Origin: Lentilactobacillus senioris DSM 24302 = JCM 17472
GTDB taxonomy: Bacteria > Bacillota > Bacilli > Lactobacillales > Lactobacillaceae
Direction: 5' to 3'
Length of the DNA stretch: 64,000 bases
Assembly: GCF_001436555.1 (NCBI RefSeq)
Contig: NZ_AYZR01000004.1
Location: 186,001 to 250,000, forward strand
Part shown: in pieces, positions 20,713 to 29,056 of the stretch
Numbering within the stretch: position 1 is the first letter of the stretch
How the letters are laid out: each line of letters opens with the position of its first letter
Made by a program: the position numbers and the translations under genes
Notes under the pieces: generated by a model
Databases searched by the model: none
Told to the model about the DNA's origin: nothing
Seen by the model: only the letters and a program-made list of their open reading frames with translations

Positions 20713-22170
20713 TTAAGATAAACCACCAGTAATAATATCAATGATAGATGATAGATCAGAGCCGCTACCACCAAGGTTTAAGCCGTTTAGTAAGTCTAAG
20801 ATGTCTGAAAGACCACCTAGACCACTAACGTCGATGCCAAGGCTTCCTAAAATATCACTTAAAGTAGAGTCGCCTAAAATGTTATCTAAAGAACTACCTT
20901 TAGTTACAGTATAGTAAGCAGTTGCCTCAGCTTGAGTAGCATCCTTAGCTACCTTAACTGGATCAGCACTGGTGAAACTAACGGTATAGGTTTGTTCTTT
21001 ACCATTACTATCTGCTTTTTTGACCTTGAAAGTACCTAAGTTAGCTTTAGTTAAAACGGTTTGAATTTGGTCACTGGTCCAGGTAGTACCAGTAACGACT
21101 TGATTACTTTCTGCAGTTAGTTGTTTCTTCAAAGCATCTTTTTGATCACCTGTAAGGATATCTTTACTCCAAAGATCAGCTCCTTTACCAAAGACGTAGT
21201 CACCATTAGAATTTGCCGATTCTTTCAGATGAATTGCTAAGCTAGTAGTTTTCTTGTTTTGGGCAACTACTACTGTGATGGTATCGCCCTTCTTAGCAGT
21301 AGCTGAAGAAGTATTAGTTACTGAGTAACCTTCAGGTAAGTTAGCATTTACAGCATCGCTTACGTTCATTAATTCATTGTTAGAAGTGGAAGGAACGAAG
21401 GAAACAGTTTTGCTTGCTACATCACTTCCAGCACTGGTAACGTATTTGATAGTAACGCCATCAGTGACTTCTGTGGTATCACTACCACCCTTGGTAGTAC
21501 TTAAACCGCTTCGTAAAATCCAACCACTGTAGTTAGGATTAGTAGCATCATTTACATAAACCCAAGTATCGCCTTCACGAGTACGAGTACCTGATTTGGT
21601 AATAGTCAATTCATCGTTAGCAATTGCAGAACCATCTACAACAGTCCGACCTTTACCCATTTGGGTCCAAGCTGGGGCTTTATACGTTGTTGATTTGTTG
21701 TCGTTAGAAGTTCCGGGGTTAGCAATATAGAACTTCTTGTCGGTATCAGTTGAAGCTACACTGCCATTTTCAAAAGTAGTGTATGAGGTTAATCCACCAC
21801 CGAAGCTACTAGTTGACTTACCACCATAGATCCAACCACGGTAAGCTTTATCAAAAGTAACAACCTTGTAGTAAACAGAACCCCGGTTAGTAACAGCGAC
21901 ACGGTATGCTAATACGTTATCTTGGCCACTATCAGAGTTTTTGATTCTTTTAGTGGTATTAACAGAAGCGAGAACTTTAGCTCCCTTTAGGGTTCCAGCC
22001 TTAGTGTAGATAGCATTTTTACCCGTTGTGTTAACGGTAACGTTAGTAGATAGATGTCTGTTGGAAAGTACCTTAACTGAAGAAGCTTGAGTATTAATTG
22101 ATCCAGCAGTAACCATAAAACCAAGAGCAGCAGTACCTAGTAATAATGATTTTTTAAGATTTACGTTCAT
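20713..22170 (-). CDS. Secreted surface protein with two GW-like modules (S-layer-like)
   Basis: 485 residues with a Sec signal peptide (MNVNLKKSLLLGTAALGFMV, cleavage near INTQAS). Two related modules follow: about residues 33-118, ending KAYRGWIYGGK, and about 135-225, ending PNYSGWILRSGL. These resemble N-terminal wall-binding regions of lactobacillus S-layer and surface proteins. Next is a MucBP-like unit (VTIKYVTSAGSDVASKTVSF), then a mixed region, and a Gly/Ser/Leu-rich C-terminal tail (GLGGLSDILDLLNGLNLGG...) that looks assembly-prone. No LPXTG motif or membrane anchor is present. A strong promoter and long AT-rich leader suggest high expression. S-layer identity is an inference. Confidence 0.7.
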   Translation of the reverse strand: MNVNLKKSLLLGTAALGFMVTAGSINTQASSVKVLSNRHLSTNVTVNTTGKNAIYTKAGTLKGAKVLASVNTTKRIKNSDSGQDNVLAYRVAVTNRGSVYYKVVTFDKAYRGWIYGGKSTSSFGGGLTSYTTFENGSVASTDTDKKFYIANPGTSNDNKSTTYKAPAWTQMGKGRTVVDGSAIANDELTITKSGTRTREGDTWVYVNDATNPNYSGWILRSGLSTTKGGSDTTEVTDGVTIKYVTSAGSDVASKTVSFVPSTSNNELMNVSDAVNANLPEGYSVTNTSSATAKKGDTITVVVAQNKKTTSLAIHLKESANSNGDYVFGKGADLWSKDILTGDQKDALKKQLTAESNQVVTGTTWTSDQIQTVLTKANLGTFKVKKADSNGKEQTYTVSFTSADPVKVAKDATQAEATAYYTVTKGSSLDNILGDSTLSDILGSLGIDVSGLGGLSDILDLLNGLNLGGSGSDLSSIIDIITGGLS

Positions 22171-22371
22171 TATTTTAATCCCCTTATTGGTTATGTATTT
22201 TCAACGTTGTTAATTATTTAACGCCATTGATTATTTTAATTTTAAACTTTTTGATAAGAATTAACAAGAACAAAAAAGTTACAAATTAATTATTTTTTTA
22301 CATTTCTTTCAATAATAAGGCATAAATACCAATTAATATTCATGATTAGTTTTACTGAATTAACTATTACT
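22171..22371. promoter_or_regulatory. Surface-protein promoter and AT-rich leader
   Basis: On the minus strand TTGTTA (22262-22267) and TAAAAT (22239-22244) are spaced by 17 bases. They lie about 70 bases ahead of the surface-protein ATG, which has AAGGGG as ribosome-binding site. The rest is very AT-rich with no gene. Confidence 0.6.
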
Positions 22372-22530
22372 TTATTTGTAATTGAACCAACTTAACATTT
22401 CAGTCTTTTTGAGCTTTAGCTTGTCATCTCCTCGCACATCATGAGTGATCTGACCATCTTGAACCATAATTAGCCGGTTACCATAATGCAAGGCGTCCTC
22501 CATTGATACATTAAGGGTAGCCTTGTGAAG
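22372..22530 (-). pseudogene. C-terminal remnant of an ABC transporter ATPase
   Basis: About 50 codons end at a TAA at 22372-22374. They read V-S-M-E-D-A-L-H-Y-G-N-R-L-I-M-V-Q-D-G-Q, then ITHDVRGDDKLKLKKTEML and SWFNYK. This matches the tail after the H-loop of ATPases of the tryptophan/BMP-type importers (THNMEDAL.YGNRLIM..G.I). The H-loop histidine region is already altered (NVSMEDA), and no Walker A, signature or Walker B lies upstream within the spacer. It is therefore a decayed fragment. Recognised by reading, not by search. Confidence 0.72.
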
Positions 22531-22571
22531 GGGAGGGTGTCAATGGGAAATGAGGAATCAATTGGAAAGTA

Positions 22572-22770
22572 GTTTCCAGAATTAATCCTCAATGATTAAA
22601 CGGTTCTGTCATCACTCTATTAAAAACGGCTTCGACCAACTTATTTCCTCCACCTAAATAAATAACAGTCAATAGCGACTTTTTAGGCCGAACTATTAAC
22701 TGCTATTTTCTTAGTGCTCGGAAATAAACCTCATTGGTCTTAGCACTCTATTAAAACGGCTTTTAACTTC
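22572..22770. repeat. Imperfect direct repeat and stem-loop in a decayed spacer
   Basis: The spacer 22531-22780 holds no credible gene. Two related segments of about 45 bp share CACTCTATTAAAA(A)CGGCTT (around 22614-22632 and 22743-22761), and a third partial copy of the end (TTAGCACTCTA) is at 22774-22784. Between them AATAACAGTCAATAG (22661-22675) can pair with CTATTAACTGCTATT (22693-22707), 13 of 15 positions. A smaller hairpin TGGAAA / TTTCCA is near 22562-22577. Confidence 0.5.
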
Positions 22771-22780
22771 AATTAGCACT

Positions 22781-23620
22781 CTAGTATTCTTGCACCACAT
22801 AGAATCGTTTACCACCTACGTAGTAGTTCGCCCAAGTTAATGAAATCACTTCTTCGCCGGTTTCAAATTTTTGCGTTCTATTTTGTCCAATCATGTGATT
22901 AATTTTTAGCCGGTAAAGACCGCTTTTAATCTTGTATTCTTTCAATCCGTTGATTGGCTTAGCGTAGTACAAATAAGTGACGTTTTTAGCTCGCCTAACC
23001 TTGATAATTTTGCGGGTGTTAGTGGGCTTGACGTTAGCAATGGCAAAGTTCCAGCCACCATCTAACTGTTTGGCGTGTTTGATTTTAGCACTGGAATAGT
23101 ACTGTAAGTAGCCATTGTCCGTAACGGTAAACATTGGGGTAGCCGTTTTACTGGTTAAATTTTTAACGCCAGTGCCGGCTTCAAACGTTAAACCGCCCAG
23201 TTTATTTTGGGTGTTTGCCAATTTAAACGTATCTTTTTTTAAGGCCATTGAATCAGTCTTGAGCCAGTAACCGTGATGAGCGTTAAAATCACTAAAAGTT
23301 TTTTTGAAAGTATAGCTAGTATTACTTAAATTCAAACTGATATTAGTTTTTATTTGTCCGTGATTTTCAGTGTAACCAACGGTGGCAACGCTCAAAGTGC
23401 TTCCCTTAGGGATCGTATAACGGACTTTTTTGCCGTTAAGATTTCGATACAGATTAGTTTTAATGGTTTTTTTAGTAGTGACGTAGCCGTGGTTAAACAC
23501 GGTTGTTTCATTTAAATACCCATTAGCCAATTTTACGCTGGCATGGGTGGTAGTAGCCGCAGTATGGATGCCAATGGATAATCCAGCTACTACGAGGGCG
23601 ATGGTTGTCGTTTTTTTCAT
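22781..23620 (-). CDS. Secreted protein of unknown function
   Basis: 279 residues with a clear signal peptide (MKKTTTIALVVAGLSIGIHT, cleavage near TTHA-SVKL). The mature protein is basic and rich in Lys, Thr, Asn and Tyr. It shows short repeated SH3b-like phrases (NLYRNLNGKKVRYTIPKGST, VATVGYTENHGQ, GYWLKTDSMALKK), as in many lactobacillus wall-associated proteins. No catalytic motif, LPXTG or C-terminal membrane anchor is visible. I do not recognise the family. It has a good ribosome-binding site (AAAGGA) and appears to be monocistronic. Confidence 0.75.
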   Translation of the reverse strand: MKKTTTIALVVAGLSIGIHTAATTTHASVKLANGYLNETTVFNHGYVTTKKTIKTNLYRNLNGKKVRYTIPKGSTLSVATVGYTENHGQIKTNISLNLSNTSYTFKKTFSDFNAHHGYWLKTDSMALKKDTFKLANTQNKLGGLTFEAGTGVKNLTSKTATPMFTVTDNGYLQYYSSAKIKHAKQLDGGWNFAIANVKPTNTRKIIKVRRAKNVTYLYYAKPINGLKEYKIKSGLYRLKINHMIGQNRTQKFETGEEVISLTWANYYVGGKRFYVVQEY

Positions 23621-23739
23621 GATAGTATCCTTTCACAGCCGATTGCTGGTCACTAGTGTAACATGAATGGGGAGTTTGGTGATATTTTCTTGCATTTAAT
23701 TGATGATCCTTTAAAATTTAAGTAAGAAAGGGTGAGCTT

Positions 23740-24684
23740 ATGAAAAATATTATTACTTCTATGAAGTTAACTGCTGAACAAAAGCAACAATTAGAACAAC
23801 TGGCACCTGATTACCAAATTATTTCTGATGGCATTCAGGCTAGCAGTGAACAACTAGCCAATGCCGAAGTTTTATTGGGCTGGAATCCAGCATTTGCGAC
23901 CCTCTTAGACCATGATAACCAACTAAAATGGGTACAAACATTTTCAGCTGGAGTGGATAGCCTGCCGCTAGAACAATTGGCTCAAGCCAACGTAACGTTG
24001 ACCAACGCCCGAGGAACGAACGCTGAAAATATTGCTCAACAAACCTTAGGCTACATGTTGGTATACGAACGTAAACTCTATTCAATTTTATTAGAGCAAC
24101 AAAAACATCGTTGGAATCGTGACCACCACTTTAGTGAATTAACCGGTAAAACGGCTGTCTTGTTTGGCACTGGTCAAATCGGCAGTCACATTGCGCGGCT
24201 AGCAAAAGCATTCGGGATGCACGTAGTCGGAATTAACCGGCACGGTGAAGCCTTAGAAAATTTTGATGAGGTCACTACTTTTGAGGCGGGAATTTCATTA
24301 CTTAAAGATGCGGACTATGTGATCACTAGTTTGCCGTTAACCCCAGCCACCAAAGACTATTTCAATGCGGATTTGTTTGCCAAAATGGGTCCTCAAACCT
24401 TCTTTATCAATGTTGGTCGCGGAGCTTCGGTAGTGACTGTTGACCTCGATTCAGCATTGAGAAATGGACAATTAGCGGGAGCTGCAGTAGACGTTACCAA
24501 TCCAGAACCACTACCAGCAGATAACCCATTGTGGGATGCTCCTAATATCATTATTACCCCGCATGATGCGGGCTTTTCAGATCAAATTAACCAACGAGTA
24601 TGGCAATTAATTATTAAAAACGTTAAAGCCTATGTCCAAGGTGAAACCTTAAATAATTTAGTGGATTATCAACAAGGATATTAA
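23740..24684 (+). CDS. D-2-hydroxyacid dehydrogenase (NAD-dependent)
   Basis: 314-residue member of the D-isomer-specific 2-hydroxyacid dehydrogenase family, which interconverts 2-oxo acids and D-2-hydroxy acids. The NAD motif is VLFGTGQIGSHIARLAKAFG (residues about 140-158). Catalytic residues are recognisable: Arg in INVGRGASVV, Glu in VTNPEPLP and His in ITPHDAG. The N-terminal substrate lobe includes VQTFSAGVDSLP. It resembles YPR118-type phosphoglycerate-dehydrogenase-like enzymes more than D-lactate dehydrogenase. The physiological substrate is not known. A bidirectional terminator follows. Confidence 0.9.
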   Translation: MKNIITSMKLTAEQKQQLEQLAPDYQIISDGIQASSEQLANAEVLLGWNPAFATLLDHDNQLKWVQTFSAGVDSLPLEQLAQANVTLTNARGTNAENIAQQTLGYMLVYERKLYSILLEQQKHRWNRDHHFSELTGKTAVLFGTGQIGSHIARLAKAFGMHVVGINRHGEALENFDEVTTFEAGISLLKDADYVITSLPLTPATKDYFNADLFAKMGPQTFFINVGRGASVVTVDLDSALRNGQLAGAAVDVTNPEPLPADNPLWDAPNIIITPHDAGFSDQINQRVWQLIIKNVKAYVQGETLNNLVDYQQGY

Positions 24685-24687
24685 CCT

Positions 24688-24721
24688 AAAAAAGACCGCC
24701 TATGAATGGCGGTCTTTTTTA
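24688..24721. terminator. Bidirectional terminator
   Basis: Hairpin AAAGACCGCC / GGCGGTCTTT with A and T runs, between convergent genes. Nearly the same hairpin occurs at 29005-29037. Confidence 0.92.
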
Positions 24722-24723
24722 AT

Positions 24724-25449
24724 TTACAATAATGGTAAAATTACTTGCATCCAAAACCACGAAATTGGCATGACAATCACCATCATCGGAATCATATCAG
24801 CCGTTGGAAACATTTTAATTTGGACCATTCTAAACCCAGACGCTAACATCAGGGCGCCGCCGGCGGCCTTGAAATCTAAAATCATATCCGGAGTAGTGAG
24901 GGGATAGATAAAGTGAGCGCCGAGGAATAATAAAAGAAGAAAAATAAATTGCGGAACTGCGACCAAGGAAACCACGTAACCTAAATTAGCAGCGAAGATA
25001 ACAGCGGTGAAGAAATCCAAAATGGATTTGGCAATTAAAATTGTAGCATCACCGTTCATCCCTTCAGTTAAAGAACCGTAAATTCCAGTTCCACTGACAC
25101 AAAATAATACGATCACCGTTACTAATGTAGCGTCAAAAGTCGCTTGATCCATAGTCATGGGAGAGTTAACGAAGCGAGAGATGAAATGTTGCATTTGGGC
25201 GGCGCCTTTATTAATCCAGTCGCCTAAATGAATTGCTAAACCAATACCAGTGCCGATAATAATAGCAAAAACTACGGCAGCCATGTTTTTCATGGGGGCA
25301 ATTGCATAAATGCCCATCATCATCGAACAGATTCCAAAAGTTAAGTTGAGGCCGTTTTTAAATTCGGCACTCATTAAATTCCCGCCCAGTGCTCCCAAAA
25401 TTCCACCTAGTAAAACTGCTAAGGCGTTAATAATAATTCCAATTGGCAT
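24724..25449 (-). CDS. DUF554 membrane protein (YdfK-like), copy 1
   Basis: Integral membrane protein of the DUF554 family. I chose ATG 25449 (MPIGIIINALAVLLGGILG, 241 residues), which matches the usual family N-terminus; an extension to 25593 would run over the operator and the divergent LysR gene. About six to seven hydrophobic segments are seen, with family phrases GIGLAIHLGDWINKG, SGTGIYGSLTEGMNGD and FKAAGGALMLASGFRMV. The function is unknown. It is divergent from a LysR regulator. A paralogue lies at 32.2-32.9 kb on the other strand. Confidence 0.85.
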   Translation of the reverse strand: MPIGIIINALAVLLGGILGALGGNLMSAEFKNGLNLTFGICSMMMGIYAIAPMKNMAAVVFAIIIGTGIGLAIHLGDWINKGAAQMQHFISRFVNSPMTMDQATFDATLVTVIVLFCVSGTGIYGSLTEGMNGDATILIAKSILDFFTAVIFAANLGYVVSLVAVPQFIFLLLLFLGAHFIYPLTTPDMILDFKAAGGALMLASGFRMVQIKMFPTADMIPMMVIVMPISWFWMQVILPLL

Positions 25450-25534
25450 TGTTTTAGTCACCATCCTATTTAAATTCACTTCTCCTACTTTACGGATTTC
25501 AAAAGAGGAAAACAATTCAACATTTGTGCTAAGA

Positions 25535-25551
25535 TATTCCAAATAGGAATA
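25535..25551. promoter_or_regulatory. Palindrome between DUF554 and lysR genes
   Basis: TATTCC and GGAATA are separated by AAATA, a 6-bp-arm inverted repeat of the T-N11-A kind that LysR proteins bind. It lies 18 bases ahead of the lysR start in the divergent control region. Confidence 0.6.
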
Positions 25552-25568
25552 ATTAAGGAAGGCCGACT

Positions 25569-26435
25569 TTGGATACGAAAAAAATTGCCGCATTTATTAA
25601 TTTGGCACGAACTAAAAACTACACTAAAACAGCAGAACAAACTTTTACAACGCAAGCCACCGTTTCTAAACAGATTATGGCGTTAGAAAAAGAGTGGGGG
25701 GTTAAGTTATTCTCGCGAGATCATCGAAAAGTGGAATTAACAGAAACTGGGAAGGCTATTTTACCGTTGGCTCAAGAAATGTTGCACCAAGAACAAAAAA
25801 TTATCACGGAATTACACAACCAATTAGCTCAGCGCCAAAATACATTGGTGATTCAGGCCATCCCTACGGTAGCTCAGTACCGGGCGTTTGTCATTGTGGC
25901 TGAATTTATGCAACTCCATCCAGAAATTAATTTAAAATTCAACGAAGTGGACGCCCCGACTAAACAACCGGCGGATATCTTTTTTACCAGAATTTTAGAA
26001 CCAGCGGAAACTGAATACGACGTTATAGTTGAGGATCAAGATTTTTGGGTGGCGTTGGTGCCCCAAAATAATCCGTTAGCTCAGTTGAAGCAGTTAAAGC
26101 TAAGCCAACTAAATCAGGAAAAATTTTTATTATTAGATCCATTTACCCGCTTTTATGAACCAGTAGTCAAAGAGCTTCAGGCGGCTGGAATCAAGCCGGA
26201 TACTGTTTATGAAGGGCGCCGAATTGATTTGATTTTAAAGATGATTAACCAGGGAATGGGGATTTCTATTTTGATGAATAATTCCTTTGACTTAACTAAT
26301 TATCCGAATGTCAAAATTCTGCCAATTGAACCTAAAAAGTATAGTTGGGTGGCCTTCTTGAAATTACGGTCGAACCATTCGTTAGCGGCAGAAAAATTTT
26401 GGCAGTTTGCTAAGCAAAAATACAGTGAGTTTTAA
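25569..26435 (+). CDS. LysR-family transcriptional regulator
   Basis: 288 residues from a TTG start at 25569 with AAGGAAGG upstream. The N-terminal winged helix-turn-helix reads KIAAFINLARTKNYTKTAEQ, then FTTQATVSKQIMALEKEWGVK and LFSRDHRKVELTETGK. A linker helix and type 2 periplasmic-binding effector domain follow (LVIQAIPTVAQYRAF ... RIDLILKMINQGMGISIL). It is divergent from DUF554 copy 1 with a palindrome between, so regulation of that gene and of itself is likely. The inducer is unknown. Confidence 0.92.
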   Translation: MDTKKIAAFINLARTKNYTKTAEQTFTTQATVSKQIMALEKEWGVKLFSRDHRKVELTETGKAILPLAQEMLHQEQKIITELHNQLAQRQNTLVIQAIPTVAQYRAFVIVAEFMQLHPEINLKFNEVDAPTKQPADIFFTRILEPAETEYDVIVEDQDFWVALVPQNNPLAQLKQLKLSQLNQEKFLLLDPFTRFYEPVVKELQAAGIKPDTVYEGRRIDLILKMINQGMGISILMNNSFDLTNYPNVKILPIEPKKYSWVAFLKLRSNHSLAAEKFWQFAKQKYSEF

Positions 26436-26488
26436 AAGAAGAAACCAGTGTGATTCGTATTATATAATTGACTAAAGGAGGGATTAAC

Positions 26489-27193
26489 ATGGCAGACGAA
26501 AATCATAATGAACTTCAGCCGCAACCCCACCGAATCGTAGACGACTTACCTAGTGAATTATCCACGGGAGCAGCAGTTAAAGAAGTATTAAATTTAACCC
26601 AAAAATTCGATGGTGAATTTAAAATCCGGTACCAAACAGCGTTGGATTTAATTGTGGCTAAGTTAAATTTTATTGATCGCAGTTATCAATTGGAACATGA
26701 CGCTACGCTAATTGATAGCATTCAGTCGCGCATTAAAAGTCCGGATAGTATTGTCGAAAAAATGGAACGCAAGCAGTTGAATTTTACTACGGATCGAATT
26801 GCGGATTACATTCGAGATATTGCTGGCGTGCGGGTGATTACTAGATTTATTTCAGATATTGAGACCATGCAGCGGTTAATTAAAGAGCAGCCGGATATTC
26901 AGGTGGTGACCGAAAAAGATTACGTTGCGAATCCTAAGGCCAATGGTTACCGGAGTTTACATTTGATCGTGGAAGTACCCGTGTATTTAAGTACCGGTGA
27001 GGAACGGATTCCGGTCGAAATTCAAATTCGGACAATTGGAATGAACTTTTGGGCTTCGTTAGAACACGAATTAAACTATAAAAAAGACATTCCCAATAAA
27101 GAACAACTGCGAACAGATTTAACCCGTAAAGCTCATGATATTACTCAACTAGATGAGGAAATGGATGATTTGCGGGCCAAAATTAGAAAATAA
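26489..27193 (+). CDS. relP: Small alarmone synthetase RelP (GTP pyrophosphokinase)
   Basis: Single-domain (p)ppGpp synthetase, 234 residues from ATG 26489 (AAAGGAGG upstream). Synthetase motifs: SRIKSPDSIVEKMERK, IRDIAGVRVITRFISDI, DYVANPKANGYRSLHLIVE, VEIQIRTIGMNFWASLEHEL. The phrases KPNGYRSLHLI-type and FWASLEH match RelP/YwaC rather than RelQ/YjbM. There is no hydrolase, TGS or ACT domain. Such enzymes act in cell-envelope stress. It has its own TATA-rich promoter region and terminator and is monocistronic. Confidence 0.92.
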   Translation: MADENHNELQPQPHRIVDDLPSELSTGAAVKEVLNLTQKFDGEFKIRYQTALDLIVAKLNFIDRSYQLEHDATLIDSIQSRIKSPDSIVEKMERKQLNFTTDRIADYIRDIAGVRVITRFISDIETMQRLIKEQPDIQVVTEKDYVANPKANGYRSLHLIVEVPVYLSTGEERIPVEIQIRTIGMNFWASLEHELNYKKDIPNKEQLRTDLTRKAHDITQLDEEMDDLRAKIRK

Positions 27194-27218
27194 AAAAGCT
27201 GACTTAGTCAGCTTTTTT
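27192..27218 (+). terminator. relP terminator
   Basis: Arms AAAAAAGCTGAC / GTCAGCTTTTTT with loop TTA, directly after the stop codon. Confidence 0.92.
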
Positions 27219-27270
27219 GGTATTAAAATTGAGTCCGCAAAGGTGAAATCACCACTCAAAGTTAATGAAT

Positions 27271-28470
27271 TTATTTATTTTGGGCTGCCATTTTTAGTAA
27301 CCAAATGTTGAGAAGCACCGTAATCACCGCCATCCCAATACTAAAGTACGGAGTAGCGCTTAACCCGACGTGGGCAACTACTTGGCCGCCAATCATAGAA
27401 CCTAATGTAATTCCAAGATTAAAGGCAGAAATATTTAAAGCTGAAGCCATAGTTACATCGTTAGGCGTGTTTTTTTCAGCCAATTGGACAATGTATAACT
27501 GAAGTCCTGGAACATTCATGAAGGCTAACATCCCCATGATCAAGACGGCAATTAAGCCCAACCAATGAGAGTTGAAGAAAATGATAACTAGTAAGTAGGC
27601 TGCAATCAAAATAGCAAACATCCCTAGTAAAGCTTTAACTGGGTTCTTATTAGCTAACCGACCACCAATGGTGTTGCCGATGGCTACCATCACTCCGTAT
27701 AGCAAGAGTAGCCAAACAATCATGTTGGAGCTATAACCTAAATGAGCCAAAATGGGAGATAGGTAAGTGTAAATTACGTAAGGACTGCCGTAACCGACTA
27801 CCGTTAGTGCTAAAACTAGCAATAATTGAGGATTAGTCAAAATCCGGCCAATTCCTTTAATTGTTGATTTTTCAGGTAAAGGTAGGTTACTGGGAACCAG
27901 GAGTAGATTAGCGATTAAACTAATTACCCCAACGATAGTGATGAATAAAAATGAAAAATGCCAACTAAACGTGTTACCAATGTAGGTTCCTAAAGGTACT
28001 CCGGTTAAAGTAGCCACGGTAAGACCGGTAAACATAATCGCAATTGCACTAGCCCGTTTATCTGGTGCCACCACATTAGATGCAATTACTGATGAGATGG
28101 TCATAAAAATACCATGGGCCAGGGCTGCAATGACACGCCCGATTAATAGAATGGTAAACGAGGGAGCAATGGCATCGATTAAGTTGCCAATAATAAATAG
28201 CAACATAGTATAAATTAATAATCGTTTGCGCGGAATTCTTCCGGTCAAGAGAGTCATCAACGGTGCTCCGACTGTGATTCCTAAAGCATATACGGAAACC
28301 GTTAGTCCGGCATTACTAATAGATACGCCGAAACTGTGAGAGATGAGCGGCAGTAACCCAACACTAATAAACTCGGTGCTACCAATAGCGAAGGCGCTGA
28401 TGGCCAAAGCCATTAAAGTGAGAGTAGGTGAAACGGTTGGCTTACTGTTGGTGGTTACAGATATTTTCAT
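27271..28470 (-). CDS. MFS exporter, AraJ/YdhP-type (DHA1)
   Basis: 399-residue, 12-segment major facilitator of the drug:H+ antiporter-1 group. Landmarks: SAFAIGSTEFISVGLLPLIS in helix 1, the loop 2-3 motif LTGRIPRKRLLIYTM, GRVIAALAHGIFMTISSVIA in helix 4, and motif C-like GLTVATLTGVPLGTYIG in helix 5. Substrate unknown; sugars, purines and drugs are all transported by relatives. It is divergent from an HxlR regulator with a paired palindrome between them, so inducible efflux is likely. AAGGAG lies upstream of the ATG. Confidence 0.88.
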   Translation of the reverse strand: MKISVTTNSKPTVSPTLTLMALAISAFAIGSTEFISVGLLPLISHSFGVSISNAGLTVSVYALGITVGAPLMTLLTGRIPRKRLLIYTMLLFIIGNLIDAIAPSFTILLIGRVIAALAHGIFMTISSVIASNVVAPDKRASAIAIMFTGLTVATLTGVPLGTYIGNTFSWHFSFLFITIVGVISLIANLLLVPSNLPLPEKSTIKGIGRILTNPQLLLVLALTVVGYGSPYVIYTYLSPILAHLGYSSNMIVWLLLLYGVMVAIGNTIGGRLANKNPVKALLGMFAILIAAYLLVIIFFNSHWLGLIAVLIMGMLAFMNVPGLQLYIVQLAEKNTPNDVTMASALNISAFNLGITLGSMIGGQVVAHVGLSATPYFSIGMAVITVLLNIWLLKMAAQNK

Positions 28471-28552
28471 AGAGATTCTCCTTAAAGTTCTTTACTTACA
28501 AATGATAAGCGAATAAAATCATTATACGAGACAGGATAATCAAAACAAGTAC

Positions 28553-28585
28553 GTACTTTTTAGTACGGTAGGCACCAAAAAGTAC
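28553..28585. promoter_or_regulatory. Operator between MFS and hxlR genes
   Basis: GTACTTTTT (28553-28561) and its reverse complement AAAAAGTAC (28577-28585), 15 bases apart, with a further GTAC at each inner edge. This GTAC-based dyad fits HxlR/YodB-type operators. Confidence 0.65.
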
Positions 28586-28601
28586 CTAAGGAGATATTCG
28601 A

Positions 28602-28982
28602 ATGAAAAAAACTTATAATATTGGCGTTGAAGCCACGTTAGACGTAATCGGCGGCAAGTGGAAACCCATTATTTTGTGCCATTTGGGTAACGGGCCGATG
28701 CGTACGGGGGAACTCAAACGAGCTATTCCCGAAATTACGCAAAAAATGTTGACCCAGCAACTAAGAGAATTAGAAACTGATGAAATTATTGACCGGATTG
28801 TTTATGAACAAGTACCACCAAAGGTAATTTATCAATTAACGGATTACGGTAAAACCTTGAATCGTATTTTAGTGGACATGGCAATTTGGGGAGAACACCA
28901 AGTAGAACGGCTCAATGAAAACGGAGCTAAAGTGACCTTGCTGTCGAATCACCAAGGATACGTTAATGGAATTAATAGTTAG
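28602..28982 (+). CDS. HxlR-family transcriptional regulator
   Basis: 126-residue winged-helix protein of the HxlR/MarR-like family: CHLGNGPMRTGELKRAIPEI, TQKMLTQQLRELETDEII, RIVYEQVPPKVIYQLTDYG. Several family members sense reactive electrophiles through a cysteine near the N-terminus; here a single Cys occurs in KPIILCHLG. It is divergent from the MFS exporter, which it probably represses through the GTAC dyad. Confidence 0.93.
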   Translation: MKKTYNIGVEATLDVIGGKWKPIILCHLGNGPMRTGELKRAIPEITQKMLTQQLRELETDEIIDRIVYEQVPPKVIYQLTDYGKTLNRILVDMAIWGEHQVERLNENGAKVTLLSNHQGYVNGINS

Positions 28983-28996
28983 TTTCATGTGAAACA
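28981..28996. promoter_or_regulatory. Degenerate parS-like site
   Basis: AGTTTCATGTGAAACA overlaps the hxlR stop codon by two bases. It shares the 14-base core GTTTCATGTGAAAC with the site at 14054-14069 and deviates from parS at the first base and one central base. Confidence 0.5.
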
Positions 28997-29004
28997 ATGA
29001 ATTC

Positions 29005-29037
29005 TAAAAAAAGACCGCCTAATTTGGCGGTCTTTTT
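29005..29037. terminator. Bidirectional terminator
   Basis: Arms AAAAGACCGCC / GGCGGTCTTTT with flanking A/T runs between the convergent hxlR and NADH peroxidase genes. Confidence 0.92.
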
Positions 29038-29056
29038 ATGGATTAAATTATTTTAA

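Noticed and set aside
22610-22660. Short minus-strand frame of about 16 codons after GGTGGAGGAAATAAG, considered as a signalling peptide
   Set aside because: It has a ribosome-binding site but no export or pheromone features, and lies within the decayed repeat; too little support.
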